A stretch of DNA of 29,055 bases from CAYRVF01 sp964427535 (GTDB taxonomy: Bacteria; Chloroflexota; Ktedonobacteria; Ktedonobacterales; JADMIN01). Positions 22,824-29,055 of this stretch are shown piece by piece. The notes beneath the pieces were generated by a model, which worked only from the letters and a program-made list of their open reading frames with translations, was not told where the DNA came from and did not search any database. Every line of letters starts with the position of its first letter. Positions within the stretch are counted from its first letter, which is position 1. The position numbers and the translations under genes are program-made. The stretch lies in contig CAYRVF010000070.1 in assembly GCA_964427535.1 (NCBI GenBank), forward strand, positions 1 to 29,055, read 5' to 3'.

Positions 22824-23189
22824 ACCGCCATCCCCCATATTCTGACAGCCATGTGTCTATAGCGTATCGCCTGGGGTCTGAGAATCCGGTGTTCCTGTCT
22901 GTTTTGGCATCGTGCTCAGGTCGAGACAACTGTGTACGTCCATGCACCATCTTGCGGCGCTGGACACGGATGTCCCGTCTCTAAACGTCTTAGCGCGACA
23001 AGCACTGAGTTTCTACCAACATCGGCATCGCCTCCGCACGGTCGGGTGGTATCCCCAAAGATGTATCGGTGCGCGCCATCAGTATACCGCTTCCCTGATA
23101 TCCGCAGGCCGCGGCAGAGAGGCGGAGCGACAGATTGCCGCTGGCGAGACGTAGCGTGTCGAGTGGGGCGAGGTAGAGGGGAAGAGTCC
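22824..23189. other. Divergent intergenic region between Wzz and ATP-grasp operons
   Basis: A 366-base spacer with outward genes on both sides. The left side holds a good minus-strand promoter (next entry). No clear plus promoter is visible; TATACC at 23083-23088 lacks a matching -35. The plus frame is open from 22932 into the ATP-grasp gene, but that extension shows no domain. Confidence 0.5.
22856..22884 (-). promoter_or_regulatory. Sigma-70-type promoter candidate for the Wzz operon
   Basis: On the minus strand: -35 TTCTCA (4 of 6), a 17-base spacer, and -10 TATAGA (5 of 6). Initiation would be near 22849, about 26 bases before the Wzz start. Confidence 0.55.
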
Positions 23190-24395
23190 ATGCAGCGGGA
23201 GAACCGGGCACCTGGAGCGGTGGTATTAGGAAGCGACTTCAAGGCGCTGGGCGTTGTTCGGAGTCTCGGCCGGCAGGGGATTCCCACGATCGTGGTCGAT
23301 AACCTGCCGCGCTCGGCGTGGTTCTCGCGCTATGTCACGCGGCGGCTGCGCTGGAACGGCACAATGGATGGCCCGGAGCTCGTCTCCTTTTTAATGGAAG
23401 CGAGCGCGACGTATCATCTCTCAGGCTGGGTGTTGATTCCCACGGCGGACGACGTCGTCGAGCTGGTCTCGCGCAACACCGCGACGCTCGGCTCGGTGTT
23501 TGCCCTTGTCACACAGGGGTGGGACGTCGTGCGCTGGGCCTGCGACAAGCGCTTGACAGATCAGATGGCGCGGGAGACCGGCGTGGATTACCCGCGGACG
23601 TGGTATCCGGCGGACGAGTCGGAGCTGGACACGCTGGACATCACCTACCCCCTCATCCTCAAGCCAGCCATCTCGATCCGGCTGCAGCACGCCATCCGCC
23701 TCAAGGCGATTCCGGTCCACAATCCAGACGAGCTGCGCCGTGAGTATGCGGTGGCAGCCGGGTTGATCGACCGCAGCGAGATCATGTTGCAGGAGATCAT
23801 CCCCGGCGGGGGCGCGTGCCAGTTCTCAGTGGCCACCTTCTGCAAAGACGGCGAGCCGCTGCTCGCGATGACCGCGCGCCGCACCCGGCAGTATCCCATC
23901 GATTACGGGCTGGGCAGCAGCTTTGTCGAGGCAATCGAGATGCCTGAGCTGCTCGATGCCGCGACACGTCTGCTGCGCTATATGCGCGTCTCGGGCATGG
24001 TCGAGGTCGAGTTCAAGCACGACCGCCGCGATGGCCGTTACAAGCTGCTCGACATCAACGTCCGGCCGTGGGGCTGGCACACGCTGGCCATCGCCTGCGG
24101 GCTGGACTTCCCCTACGTGATGTACCGCGACATCCTGGGTGAGCCGCCCGCTCCCGCTACGCCGCGCTATGGCTCGCATTGGGTGCGGCTGTTGACCGAC
24201 ATCCCTGCTGGCATGCAAGAGGTCCGTGCGGGGCAGCTCTCGGTAGGCGCATATGTGCGCTCGTTCGCGGGACGAACCGTGCCCTCGGTGATGGACTGGC
24301 GCGACCCGATGCCCGCGGTCGGCGATGTCGCGATTGCCGTTTCGCGTGCCCTCCACGGATCATTCAAAGGGGCAAACAAGGGAGTGAAGGCATGA
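23190..24395 (+). CDS. ATP-grasp carboxylate-amine ligase-like protein
   Basis: A 401-residue ATP-grasp enzyme; such proteins join a carboxylate to an amine or thiol through an acyl-phosphate. It opens with a Rossmann-like GAVVLGSDFKALGVVRSLGR, then has CDKRLTDQMARETGVDYPRT, the ATP-binding YPLILKPAIS, EIMLQEIIPGGGACQFSVAT, and the metal-binding end VEVEFKHD...YKLLDINVRPWGWH. The start at 23190 has GAGGGGAAG upstream. Its final codon overlaps an ATG (ATGA, 24392-24395), a possible coupled start for the next frame. It stands beside a hexapeptide acyltransferase and a FemAB-like protein in the glycan locus, so attaching an amino acid or similar group to a sugar is plausible but unproven. Confidence 0.83.
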   Translation: MQRENRAPGAVVLGSDFKALGVVRSLGRQGIPTIVVDNLPRSAWFSRYVTRRLRWNGTMDGPELVSFLMEASATYHLSGWVLIPTADDVVELVSRNTATLGSVFALVTQGWDVVRWACDKRLTDQMARETGVDYPRTWYPADESELDTLDITYPLILKPAISIRLQHAIRLKAIPVHNPDELRREYAVAAGLIDRSEIMLQEIIPGGGACQFSVATFCKDGEPLLAMTARRTRQYPIDYGLGSSFVEAIEMPELLDAATRLLRYMRVSGMVEVEFKHDRRDGRYKLLDINVRPWGWHTLAIACGLDFPYVMYRDILGEPPAPATPRYGSHWVRLLTDIPAGMQEVRAGQLSVGAYVRSFAGRTVPSVMDWRDPMPAVGDVAIAVSRALHGSFKGANKGVKA

Positions 24396-24532
24396 ACGGC
24401 GACAGGCGGAGCGTACCTCCGCAGATGATGACCGCTACTCCGTGGGGCCAGCCGAGCGGAGAACGGGATGGGGGTGAGGGGAGTGCAGTGCTTGGGGACA
24501 CGCGTGCCAGCCGCCTCAGAGGAGGCAGTACG

Positions 24533-25087
24533 ATGAGACGGGTGGTCAACGGCGCGATCAAATACATCACCAATCACATCATTACCCACATCCCATCATA
24601 TACCGTGCGTCACGCGTGGTACCGCGGAGTGCTGGGTTGGTATGTGGACCCCGATGCCTCAGTGCTGATGGACCAGTATATCCAGATGACCGGCGTACGC
24701 ACCAGCGGCAAGCGGGTCTCGATCGGCGCGGGAACGGTAATCAACCGGGGATGCATGCTCTACACTACGGGCGGCCTGCTCATCGGCGAGAACGTCTCGA
24801 TTGGCGCCGGCGTCTGGCTCGTCACCGGCAGCCACGACATGAATGACCCCGGCTTCCCAGATACCTACAAGCCTATCGTCATCGACGATTACGCCTGGAT
24901 CGGCATGCGCTCCACGATTCTCGGTGGCGTCACCATCGGCAGAGGCGCAGTCGTGATGGCGGGCGCGGTCGTCTCGCGCGACGTCGGCCCCTGTGAGGTG
25001 GTGGGCGGCGTACCCGCGCGCGTGGTGCGCGAGCGCGATCCCGAGGCGCTCACCTATGCGCTGCGGTTCCGCCCGATCTTCGAGTAG
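24533..25087 (+). CDS. Hexapeptide-repeat O-acyltransferase (LbH/maltose O-acetyltransferase type)
   Basis: A 184-residue left-handed beta-helix acyltransferase. Signatures are VSIGAGTVINRGCMLYTTGG, LIGENVSIGAGVWLVTGSHDMND, whose His is in the usual catalytic position, IDDYAWIGMRSTILGGVTIG, and the acetyl-CoA end VVMAGAVVSRDVGPCEVVGGVPARVVR. The start at 24533 is supported by GGAGG seven bases upstream. A coupled start at 24392, overlapping the ATP-grasp stop, would add 47 residues of low-complexity sequence with no match, so it is less likely. It probably acetylates a hydroxyl of the exopolysaccharide precursor. A small inverted repeat (25108-25122) follows the stop. Confidence 0.87.
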   Translation: MRRVVNGAIKYITNHIITHIPSYTVRHAWYRGVLGWYVDPDASVLMDQYIQMTGVRTSGKRVSIGAGTVINRGCMLYTTGGLLIGENVSIGAGVWLVTGSHDMNDPGFPDTYKPIVIDDYAWIGMRSTILGGVTIGRGAVVMAGAVVSRDVGPCEVVGGVPARVVRERDPEALTYALRFRPIFE

Positions 25088-25169
25088 CGTCCGGGCAAAC
25101 ACGGGTTCACGCTGAGAGCGTGTCGTGACCGGAATCCACTCATCACGACCACATCTGCACCACTCCAGG

Positions 25170-25206
25170 CACCAACCAGCGACCTGGCGATGCTAGGCTG
25201 GTGGTG
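25170..25206 (+). other. Hairpin in the leader before the FemAB-like gene
   Basis: CACCAACCAGC pairs with GCTGGTGGTG (10 pairs, one bulged A) across 16 bases, about 75 bases before the FemAB start. It may end the acyltransferase transcript or be a leader structure; evidence is only the pairing. Confidence 0.35.
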
Positions 25207-25281
25207 TACCGTGCGCGTGCCTGGGTTCGCGCGGAATCACGGTGGTGAGGTGCCAGCGGGGGCCGAGAAGGAGAGTCGCAG

Positions 25282-26322
25282 ATGCGGACGGCACAGACGG
25301 AGACACACGTCGGAGTAGACGACCAGCAGGCCGAGAATTCGTTCTTTTGTAGCCCCGCGTGGCTCGATCTGCTGCGGACGGTCTATGGCTTCCGCATTGT
25401 CACGCTGACGACGACCGCGGCGGACGGGCATCGCACCGGCCTGCTGCCCGTCTGCGTGATGAGCAGCCCGGTGATTGGCCGTCGCGCCGTCGCCTTGCCG
25501 TTCTCCGATATGTGCCCGCTGCTCGCCGAGGACGACGCCAGCGCGCACGGCCTGCTCGATCAGGCGGTGGCGCTCACCCGTGCCGAGAAAGCGAGCTATC
25601 TGGAGCTCCGCACCGGCGCGTCCTCCGTGCTGGCCGAGCGGCACGATCTGGTAGAGGAACAGCTCTACGTGCGGTGGATCACACCGCTGACGCCCAAGTC
25701 GGAGAGCGTCTGGGCGGGCCTCAAGTCGCCGGTGCAGCGGCAGATCAAAAAGTCACGCAAGCTCGGCGTGCGGGTGCGGGTGGCTGACCGCCGCGAGGAT
25801 ATGCGCACGTACTACAACCTGCACCTGCAGACACGCTGCCGCAAGCACGGCATGCCCGCGCAGTCGCTGCGCTATTTCAACGTGCTCTGGGACGCGTTCG
25901 CGGCGCGCGGCACGATGCGGCTGCTGCTCGCCGAGTTCGAGGGCCAGGTCATCGCCGGCATGGTGCTGATCTGCGCGGGCGACACGGTGCGCTACGCCTA
26001 CGGCGCCTCGGACGAGCGCTATCTGCACCTCTCGCCGAACAACCTGCTGATGTGGGAGGCGATGACGATCGGCTGCGCCGAAGGCTACACCAAGTTCGAC
26101 ATGGGCCGTACCGCGACCGCGAACGAGGGGCTGATGGGCTTCAAGCGCGGCTGGGGCGGTGAGGCGGTGCCGCTACCGTACTACTACTGTCCCCAGCCAG
26201 CGGGCCTCGCCTCCACCTCAGAGGAGAGCCTGAAGTACCGCCTGCTTACCGGCGCCTGGAAGCGGCTGCCGCTGCCCGTCGCGGGCGCCCTCGGTGGCGC
26301 GCTTTATAAGCATCTCGGCTAG
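25282..26322 (+). CDS. FemAB-like/GNAT-fold transferase
   Basis: A 346-residue protein built like FemAB-related acyltransferases with two GNAT-like halves. Segments that fit are FFCSPAWLDLLRTVYGFRIV, TGLLPVCVMSS, VALPFSDMCPLL, YLELRTG, LKSPVQRQIKKSRKLGV, YYNLHLQTRCRKHGMPAQSL, EFEGQVIAGMVLI, RYAYGASDERYLHLSPNNLL, MWEAMTIGCAEGYTKFDMGR and GFKRGWGGE. This order is very close to the FemAB-like proteins found in exopolysaccharide and PEP-CTERM-associated loci. True FemAB proteins use aminoacyl-tRNA; the donor here is unknown. GGAGAG lies eight bases upstream of the ATG. It follows the acyltransferase by 194 bases and is the last clear glycan gene. Confidence 0.85.
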   Translation: MRTAQTETHVGVDDQQAENSFFCSPAWLDLLRTVYGFRIVTLTTTAADGHRTGLLPVCVMSSPVIGRRAVALPFSDMCPLLAEDDASAHGLLDQAVALTRAEKASYLELRTGASSVLAERHDLVEEQLYVRWITPLTPKSESVWAGLKSPVQRQIKKSRKLGVRVRVADRREDMRTYYNLHLQTRCRKHGMPAQSLRYFNVLWDAFAARGTMRLLLAEFEGQVIAGMVLICAGDTVRYAYGASDERYLHLSPNNLLMWEAMTIGCAEGYTKFDMGRTATANEGLMGFKRGWGGEAVPLPYYYCPQPAGLASTSEESLKYRLLTGAWKRLPLPVAGALGGALYKHLG

Positions 26323-26366
26323 GTTGAGCGGATTACTCCCCGGCACCCGTTTCCCTGCACCACTTT

Positions 26367-26394
26367 GCCCCCCGGCTCACTGGCCGACGGGGGC
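26367..26394 (+). terminator. Rho-independent terminator after the FemAB-like gene
   Basis: Outer stem GCCCCC / GGGGGC encloses an inner CGGC / GCCG, followed by TTCTGTTGTGTG. It lies 45 bases after the stop codon. Confidence 0.7.
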
Positions 26395-26499
26395 TTCTGT
26401 TGTGTGTGGTGCGCTCTTGGCAAGAGCGGCTTCCGCGCGTGCGGGTAGGACTCAGCGCGACGAACATCGTAAATGGCGGATTTCCTCCTCCAGAAACGC

Positions 26500-26508
26500 T
26501 GCTATAAT
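26500..26508 (+). promoter_or_regulatory. Extended -10 promoter
   Basis: TGCTATAAT: a perfect TATAAT (26503-26508) preceded by the TGN extended motif. No good -35 is present, as is usual for extended -10 promoters. It would drive the GNAT gene. Confidence 0.55.
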
Positions 26509-26646
26509 GCTGCTACGTCTCTCTACCAGCACGATGGATGCCCCGTCTGGACCTCGTGGGCGGAGAGCTGGCCCGGAGCCTGCGGCAGTCGTATCCGGGC
26601 AGGCGTTGCGGATGAGATGCCCGGTGCCACGGCGGAGGATGCGCGC

Positions 26647-27507
26647 ATGGCGTTCGACGAGCTACAGCGGCTGGCGGATGCTGTTGACGACAACTGGGCT
26701 GCCGCCTGGGCATCGCTCGGCCGGGTACACGCGCACCCGCCGACAGTCGTGGACGATGGGCCGGACTGTCTGCGCGTGTACACGCCGGGAGTCGGCGAGA
26801 CGCTGCTGAATATGGTCATCCGCTACGTCGGGCGCAGGCGCGTCATCTCGGAGGATATCGAGCGGGCCATCGCGCCGTATCGCCAGCACCACCTCCCCTT
26901 CCAGTGGTGGCTCATGCGCGGCCGTGAGCCGGATGGACTGCGCGACCAGCTCGCGAGCCTGGGTATGCAGTCGTGGGGCGGTGCTCCGGCGATGGCGCTC
27001 GCGCTCGACAGGTGGTCGCCACACGGCCCGGCGCCGCACCCCGCGCTCCACGTCCGGCGCGCCAGCTCACACGCGGATGGCGAGGCGGCGGTGAGGATCA
27101 TCTGCGACGTCTTCTACGTGCCCGAGGCGCCGATGGCCCGCTGGACCATCCTGAACCCCGCCTTCGAGGTGTATGTCGCGCACTGGGAGACGACGCCCGT
27201 CGCGGCGCTTGCGACCCTGCGGCAGGGCGACGTCGTCGGCGTGTATCATGTGGCGACGGCGCGGGGCATGCGCCGTCGGGGCATCGCCGCGAGTCTGCTC
27301 GTGCGGGCGCTGCAGGATGCGCGGGCGGTGGGGTGTACGCTGGCAACGCTCACCGCGACGCCCGATGCGCGCCACCTCTACGAGCGGCTCGGCTTCCGCA
27401 CCTGCGGGCTGATGGAGCAGTGGATGCCTGGACCGCGCCTGACGCATGCGCTCACCGGCGACGACTACTCCTCGCTGGCCTATTACAATGGCCCGTGGGG
27501 AGAGTAG
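26647..27507 (+). CDS. GNAT family N-acetyltransferase
   Basis: A 286-residue acetyltransferase with an N-terminal substrate-type domain and a C-terminal GNAT fold. The acetyl-CoA loop is YHVATARGMRRRGIAASLLV (R/Q-x-x-G-x-A pattern), followed by TLATLTATPDARHLYERLGF, the classical motif B where the Tyr-Glu-Arg-Leu-Gly-Phe ends the fold. The start at 26647 has GGAGG eight bases upstream (26634-26638); the upstream open frame from 26473 shows no domain and overlaps the promoter. The N-terminal part (LQRLADAVDDNWAAAWASLG) is like other long GNATs that lack a known substrate. It is separated from the glycan genes by a terminator, so a link with them is not indicated. Confidence 0.86.
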   Translation: MAFDELQRLADAVDDNWAAAWASLGRVHAHPPTVVDDGPDCLRVYTPGVGETLLNMVIRYVGRRRVISEDIERAIAPYRQHHLPFQWWLMRGREPDGLRDQLASLGMQSWGGAPAMALALDRWSPHGPAPHPALHVRRASSHADGEAAVRIICDVFYVPEAPMARWTILNPAFEVYVAHWETTPVAALATLRQGDVVGVYHVATARGMRRRGIAASLLVRALQDARAVGCTLATLTATPDARHLYERLGFRTCGLMEQWMPGPRLTHALTGDDYSSLAYYNGPWGE

Positions 27508-27534
27508 CGGCAGTGTGGCGGTAGACTGAGGCGC

Positions 27535-27660
27535 GGCCGCCTCCCCTTGACCCCCTCCCCCGGCTGACGCCGAGAGCGGGGGAAATGCGCGGGCGCGTCG
27601 CGCCGCGTGTGTCTGGCTCCCCTCTCGCCATCAGGTGGGGAGAGGCTGGGAGAGGGGCCA
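27535..27660 (+). repeat. C-rich intergenic palindromic element, copy D
   Basis: An inverted copy of 7279-7412. Block one (27548-27584) carries TGACCCCCTCCCCCGGCTGA then CGCCGAGAGCGGGGG. Block two (27611-27658) carries TCTGGCTCCCCTCTCGCCAT then CAGGTGGGGAGAGGCTGGGA. The middle 26 bases differ. It lies between the GNAT stop and the CoA-transferase start. Confidence 0.8.
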
Positions 27661-27724
27661 TCCGGCCCATTGACTGCGGACACGTATAGAGGACAAGGAT
27701 ACTCACGCGAGGAGGACGGTGCCG

Positions 27725-28642
27725 ATGAGCGGCAAGGTGATGACGATGTCGGAGGCCATCGCGCGGTTCGTGCCGGATGGCAGCACGGTGGCGATGGGCC
27801 TGGCGCTGGAGCCGCTGATTCCCTTTGCGGCGGGACACGAGATGATTCGCCAGCACCGGCGCGATCTGACGCTCATCGGCCCCATCTCCGATATCCTCTT
27901 CGATCAGCTCATCGGGGCGGGATGTGTCGCGCGTCTCGTCGCGGCATGGGCGGGCAACGTCAGCGAGGGGCTGGGTCACAACTACCGGCGCGCGGCGGAG
28001 AAGGGCGAGCCGCGTCCACTTATGATCGAGGACCACAGCAACTACAGCGTCTCGCTGGCCTTGCGGGCTGGCGCGCTGGGCGTGCCATATATTCCAATGC
28101 GGTCGCTCCTTGGCAGCGACATCGTGCGCGACCACCCGACGATGCGCGTGCTGCCCTCGCCGCTGGACGGCACGCCCACGGTCGTCGTCCCCGCGCTGCA
28201 GCCAGATGTCGCTATCGTGCATGTGCAGCGGGCCGATGCGGAGGGGCGCGCGCACGTCTGGGGCGGACTGGGCATCTCGGAGGAAGCCGCCCTCGCCGCG
28301 CGTGGCGTGATCTACACCGCCGAGGAGATCGTCCCGGCCGACGTCATCCTGAGCGACCCGAACCGCGTGCTCGCCCCGGAGTTCAAGACGCTGGCGGTCG
28401 TCCACGAGCCGGGCGGAGCGCATCCGTCGCCGGTGCAGGGCGTCTACAACCGCGACCACGCCGCGTTCGCCGAGTATCACCGCCAGTCGCGCTCGCCCGA
28501 GGGCTTCGCCGCATGGCTGCGCGAGTGGGTGCTCGACCAGCCCGACCGTGCCAGTTATGTGCGGCACCTTGGCCGCGAGCGGTGGCAGGCGCTCCGTCCA
28601 CGTGAGCAGCGTCTCGCCGCGCCAGTGGACTACGGCTACTAA
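27725..28642 (+). CDS. CoA-transferase family I, subunit A
   Basis: A 305-residue subunit of a two-subunit CoA-transferase, which moves CoA between a donor thioester and an acid. Matching stretches are MSEAIARFVPDGSTVAMG, HEMIRQHRRDLTLIGPISDI, LIGAGCVARLVAAWAGNVSE, GVPYIPMRSLLGSDIVRDHP and ALQPDVAIVHVQRADAEGRA, as in glutaconate/3-oxoadipate and IpdA-type subunits. The start ATG at 27725 has GGAGG nine bases upstream; a GTG two codons earlier is in frame but too close. It is 58 bases ahead of the B subunit. The substrate acid cannot be told. The C-terminal 60 residues (YNRDHAAFAEYHRQ, WLREWVLDQPDRASYV) match the IpdA-like longer form. Confidence 0.87.
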   Translation: MSGKVMTMSEAIARFVPDGSTVAMGLALEPLIPFAAGHEMIRQHRRDLTLIGPISDILFDQLIGAGCVARLVAAWAGNVSEGLGHNYRRAAEKGEPRPLMIEDHSNYSVSLALRAGALGVPYIPMRSLLGSDIVRDHPTMRVLPSPLDGTPTVVVPALQPDVAIVHVQRADAEGRAHVWGGLGISEEAALAARGVIYTAEEIVPADVILSDPNRVLAPEFKTLAVVHEPGGAHPSPVQGVYNRDHAAFAEYHRQSRSPEGFAAWLREWVLDQPDRASYVRHLGRERWQALRPREQRLAAPVDYGY

Positions 28643-28700
28643 GTTGGGAGCCGACGGCAATCGGGCAGGAAGTGGCGAGAAGACGCACGGAGGAGACGAA

Positions 28701-29054
28701 ATGGCATCGGTCGGGCTCGACTATACACCGCAGGAGCTGATGGTCGTCTGCGCGGCACGCGTGATCCGCGACGGCGAGGTGGTCTTCGTGGGCATGCGGC
28801 TGCCGCTGCTGGCGTTCGCGCTGGCCAAGCGCACGCACGCCCCCAACGCGATCGGGATGTTCGAGAACGGGCTGGTGCGCGACACGCCGTCCTCCGAGCT
28901 GCTGCTGACGATGGGCGACGCGCCGAACATTCTGGGCGCGGAGTGGGCCACGGGCACCGGCAATGTGATGGGGCTGCTCGCGCAGGGCTGCGCGCAGCAC
29001 GGGATCGTCGGCGGCGCCGAGGTGCACCGCTACGCAAACCTCAACACCAAATAA
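28701..29054 (+). CDS. CoA-transferase family I, subunit B, C-terminally incomplete
   Basis: The partner of the preceding subunit. It keeps the catalytic glutamate region NAIGMFENGLVRDTPSS (Glu55 in the usual position) and the family block GGAEVHRYANLNT. GGAGGAG lies five bases before the ATG at 28701. The frame then meets TAA at 29052-29054, giving only 117 residues where about 250 are normal. The stop lies in the last four bases of the window, in an A-rich ending (CAAATAAA) unlike the GC-rich gene. It is either a contig-end error or a real truncation; the A subunit next door looks intact. Confidence 0.8.
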   Translation: MASVGLDYTPQELMVVCAARVIRDGEVVFVGMRLPLLAFALAKRTHAPNAIGMFENGLVRDTPSSELLLTMGDAPNILGAEWATGTGNVMGLLAQGCAQHGIVGGAEVHRYANLNTK

Positions 29055-29055
29055 A

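Larger units (their letters stand above)
26323..26646. other. Intergenic leader before the GNAT gene
   Basis: A 324-base region holding a terminator (26367-26394), the perfect odd palindrome GCTCTTGGCAAGAGC (26413-26427) and an extended -10 promoter (26500-26508). The GNAT frame is open back to 26473, but translation more likely begins at 26647, giving a leader of about 130 bases. Confidence 0.5.

Noticed and set aside
25088..25281. Possible tRNA near GGGTTCACGC
   Set aside because: No cloverleaf arms or acceptor pairing could be built around it.
27452..28660. 402-codon minus-strand frame
   Set aside because: Opposite CoA-transferase subunit A and running through a repeat element; no domain seen.

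Overview
The window is about 29 kb of GC-rich bacterial DNA that is almost fully coding. Several traits suggest a Chloroflexota (Ktedonobacterales/Thermomicrobia-like) genome: long Thr/Pro/Ala linkers in a secreted protein, a stand-alone Clp_N protein, a DUF1206 membrane protein, C-rich palindromic intergenic repeats, and an exopolysaccharide locus of scattered small operons. This placement is inference from gene style, not from a marker gene. I saw no rRNA, tRNA, CRISPR array or transposase.

Left flank (1-7219), mostly housekeeping: the 3' end of acetyl-CoA synthetase; an unrecognised CxxC protein; an aspartase/fumarase-superfamily lyase (minus); a Clp N-domain-only protein behind a near-consensus promoter; a small membrane-anchored protein; a membrane-anchored lytic transglycosylase; and a DUF1206 protein (minus).

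Centre (7480-26322), an exopolysaccharide/cell-surface glycan locus. A minus operon encodes a DegT/DnrJ aminotransferase and a Gfo/Idh dehydrogenase. A plus group encodes a phosphoglycosyl transferase, an orphan OmpR-type regulator, a HAD-like protein without its nucleophile, a WbpD/WlbB-type acetyltransferase, a polysaccharide deacetylase and a methyltransferase. A second minus operon encodes a Wzz-like chain-length protein, a BY-kinase-like ATPase with a degenerate Walker A', a 44-residue membrane protein, and three glycosyltransferases (GT4, GT2, GT4). A second plus group encodes an ATP-grasp ligase, a hexapeptide acyltransferase and a FemAB-like transferase. The dehydrogenase/aminotransferase/acetyltransferase trio fits synthesis of a 2,3-diamino sugar nucleotide. 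The phosphoglycosyl transferase would load the first sugar on the lipid carrier and the GTs would extend it. Wzz and its ATPase would set chain length, and the deacetylase, methyltransferase, acyltransferase, ATP-grasp and FemAB proteins could decorate the chain. No Wzx flippase or Wzy polymerase is in the window.

Right flank (26647-29055): a GNAT acetyltransferase, then the two subunits of a class I CoA-transferase; the second reads into a stop at the last bases of the window and lacks its C-terminal half.

Assembly note: a run of 100 N (7722-7821) is flanked by an exact 55-bp duplication. Deleting 155 bases restores one intact dehydrogenase frame, so the gap is almost certainly a scaffolding artefact. 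Four related C-rich palindromic elements lie in intergenic spaces; two of them (7279-7412 and 27535-27660) are close inverted copies.
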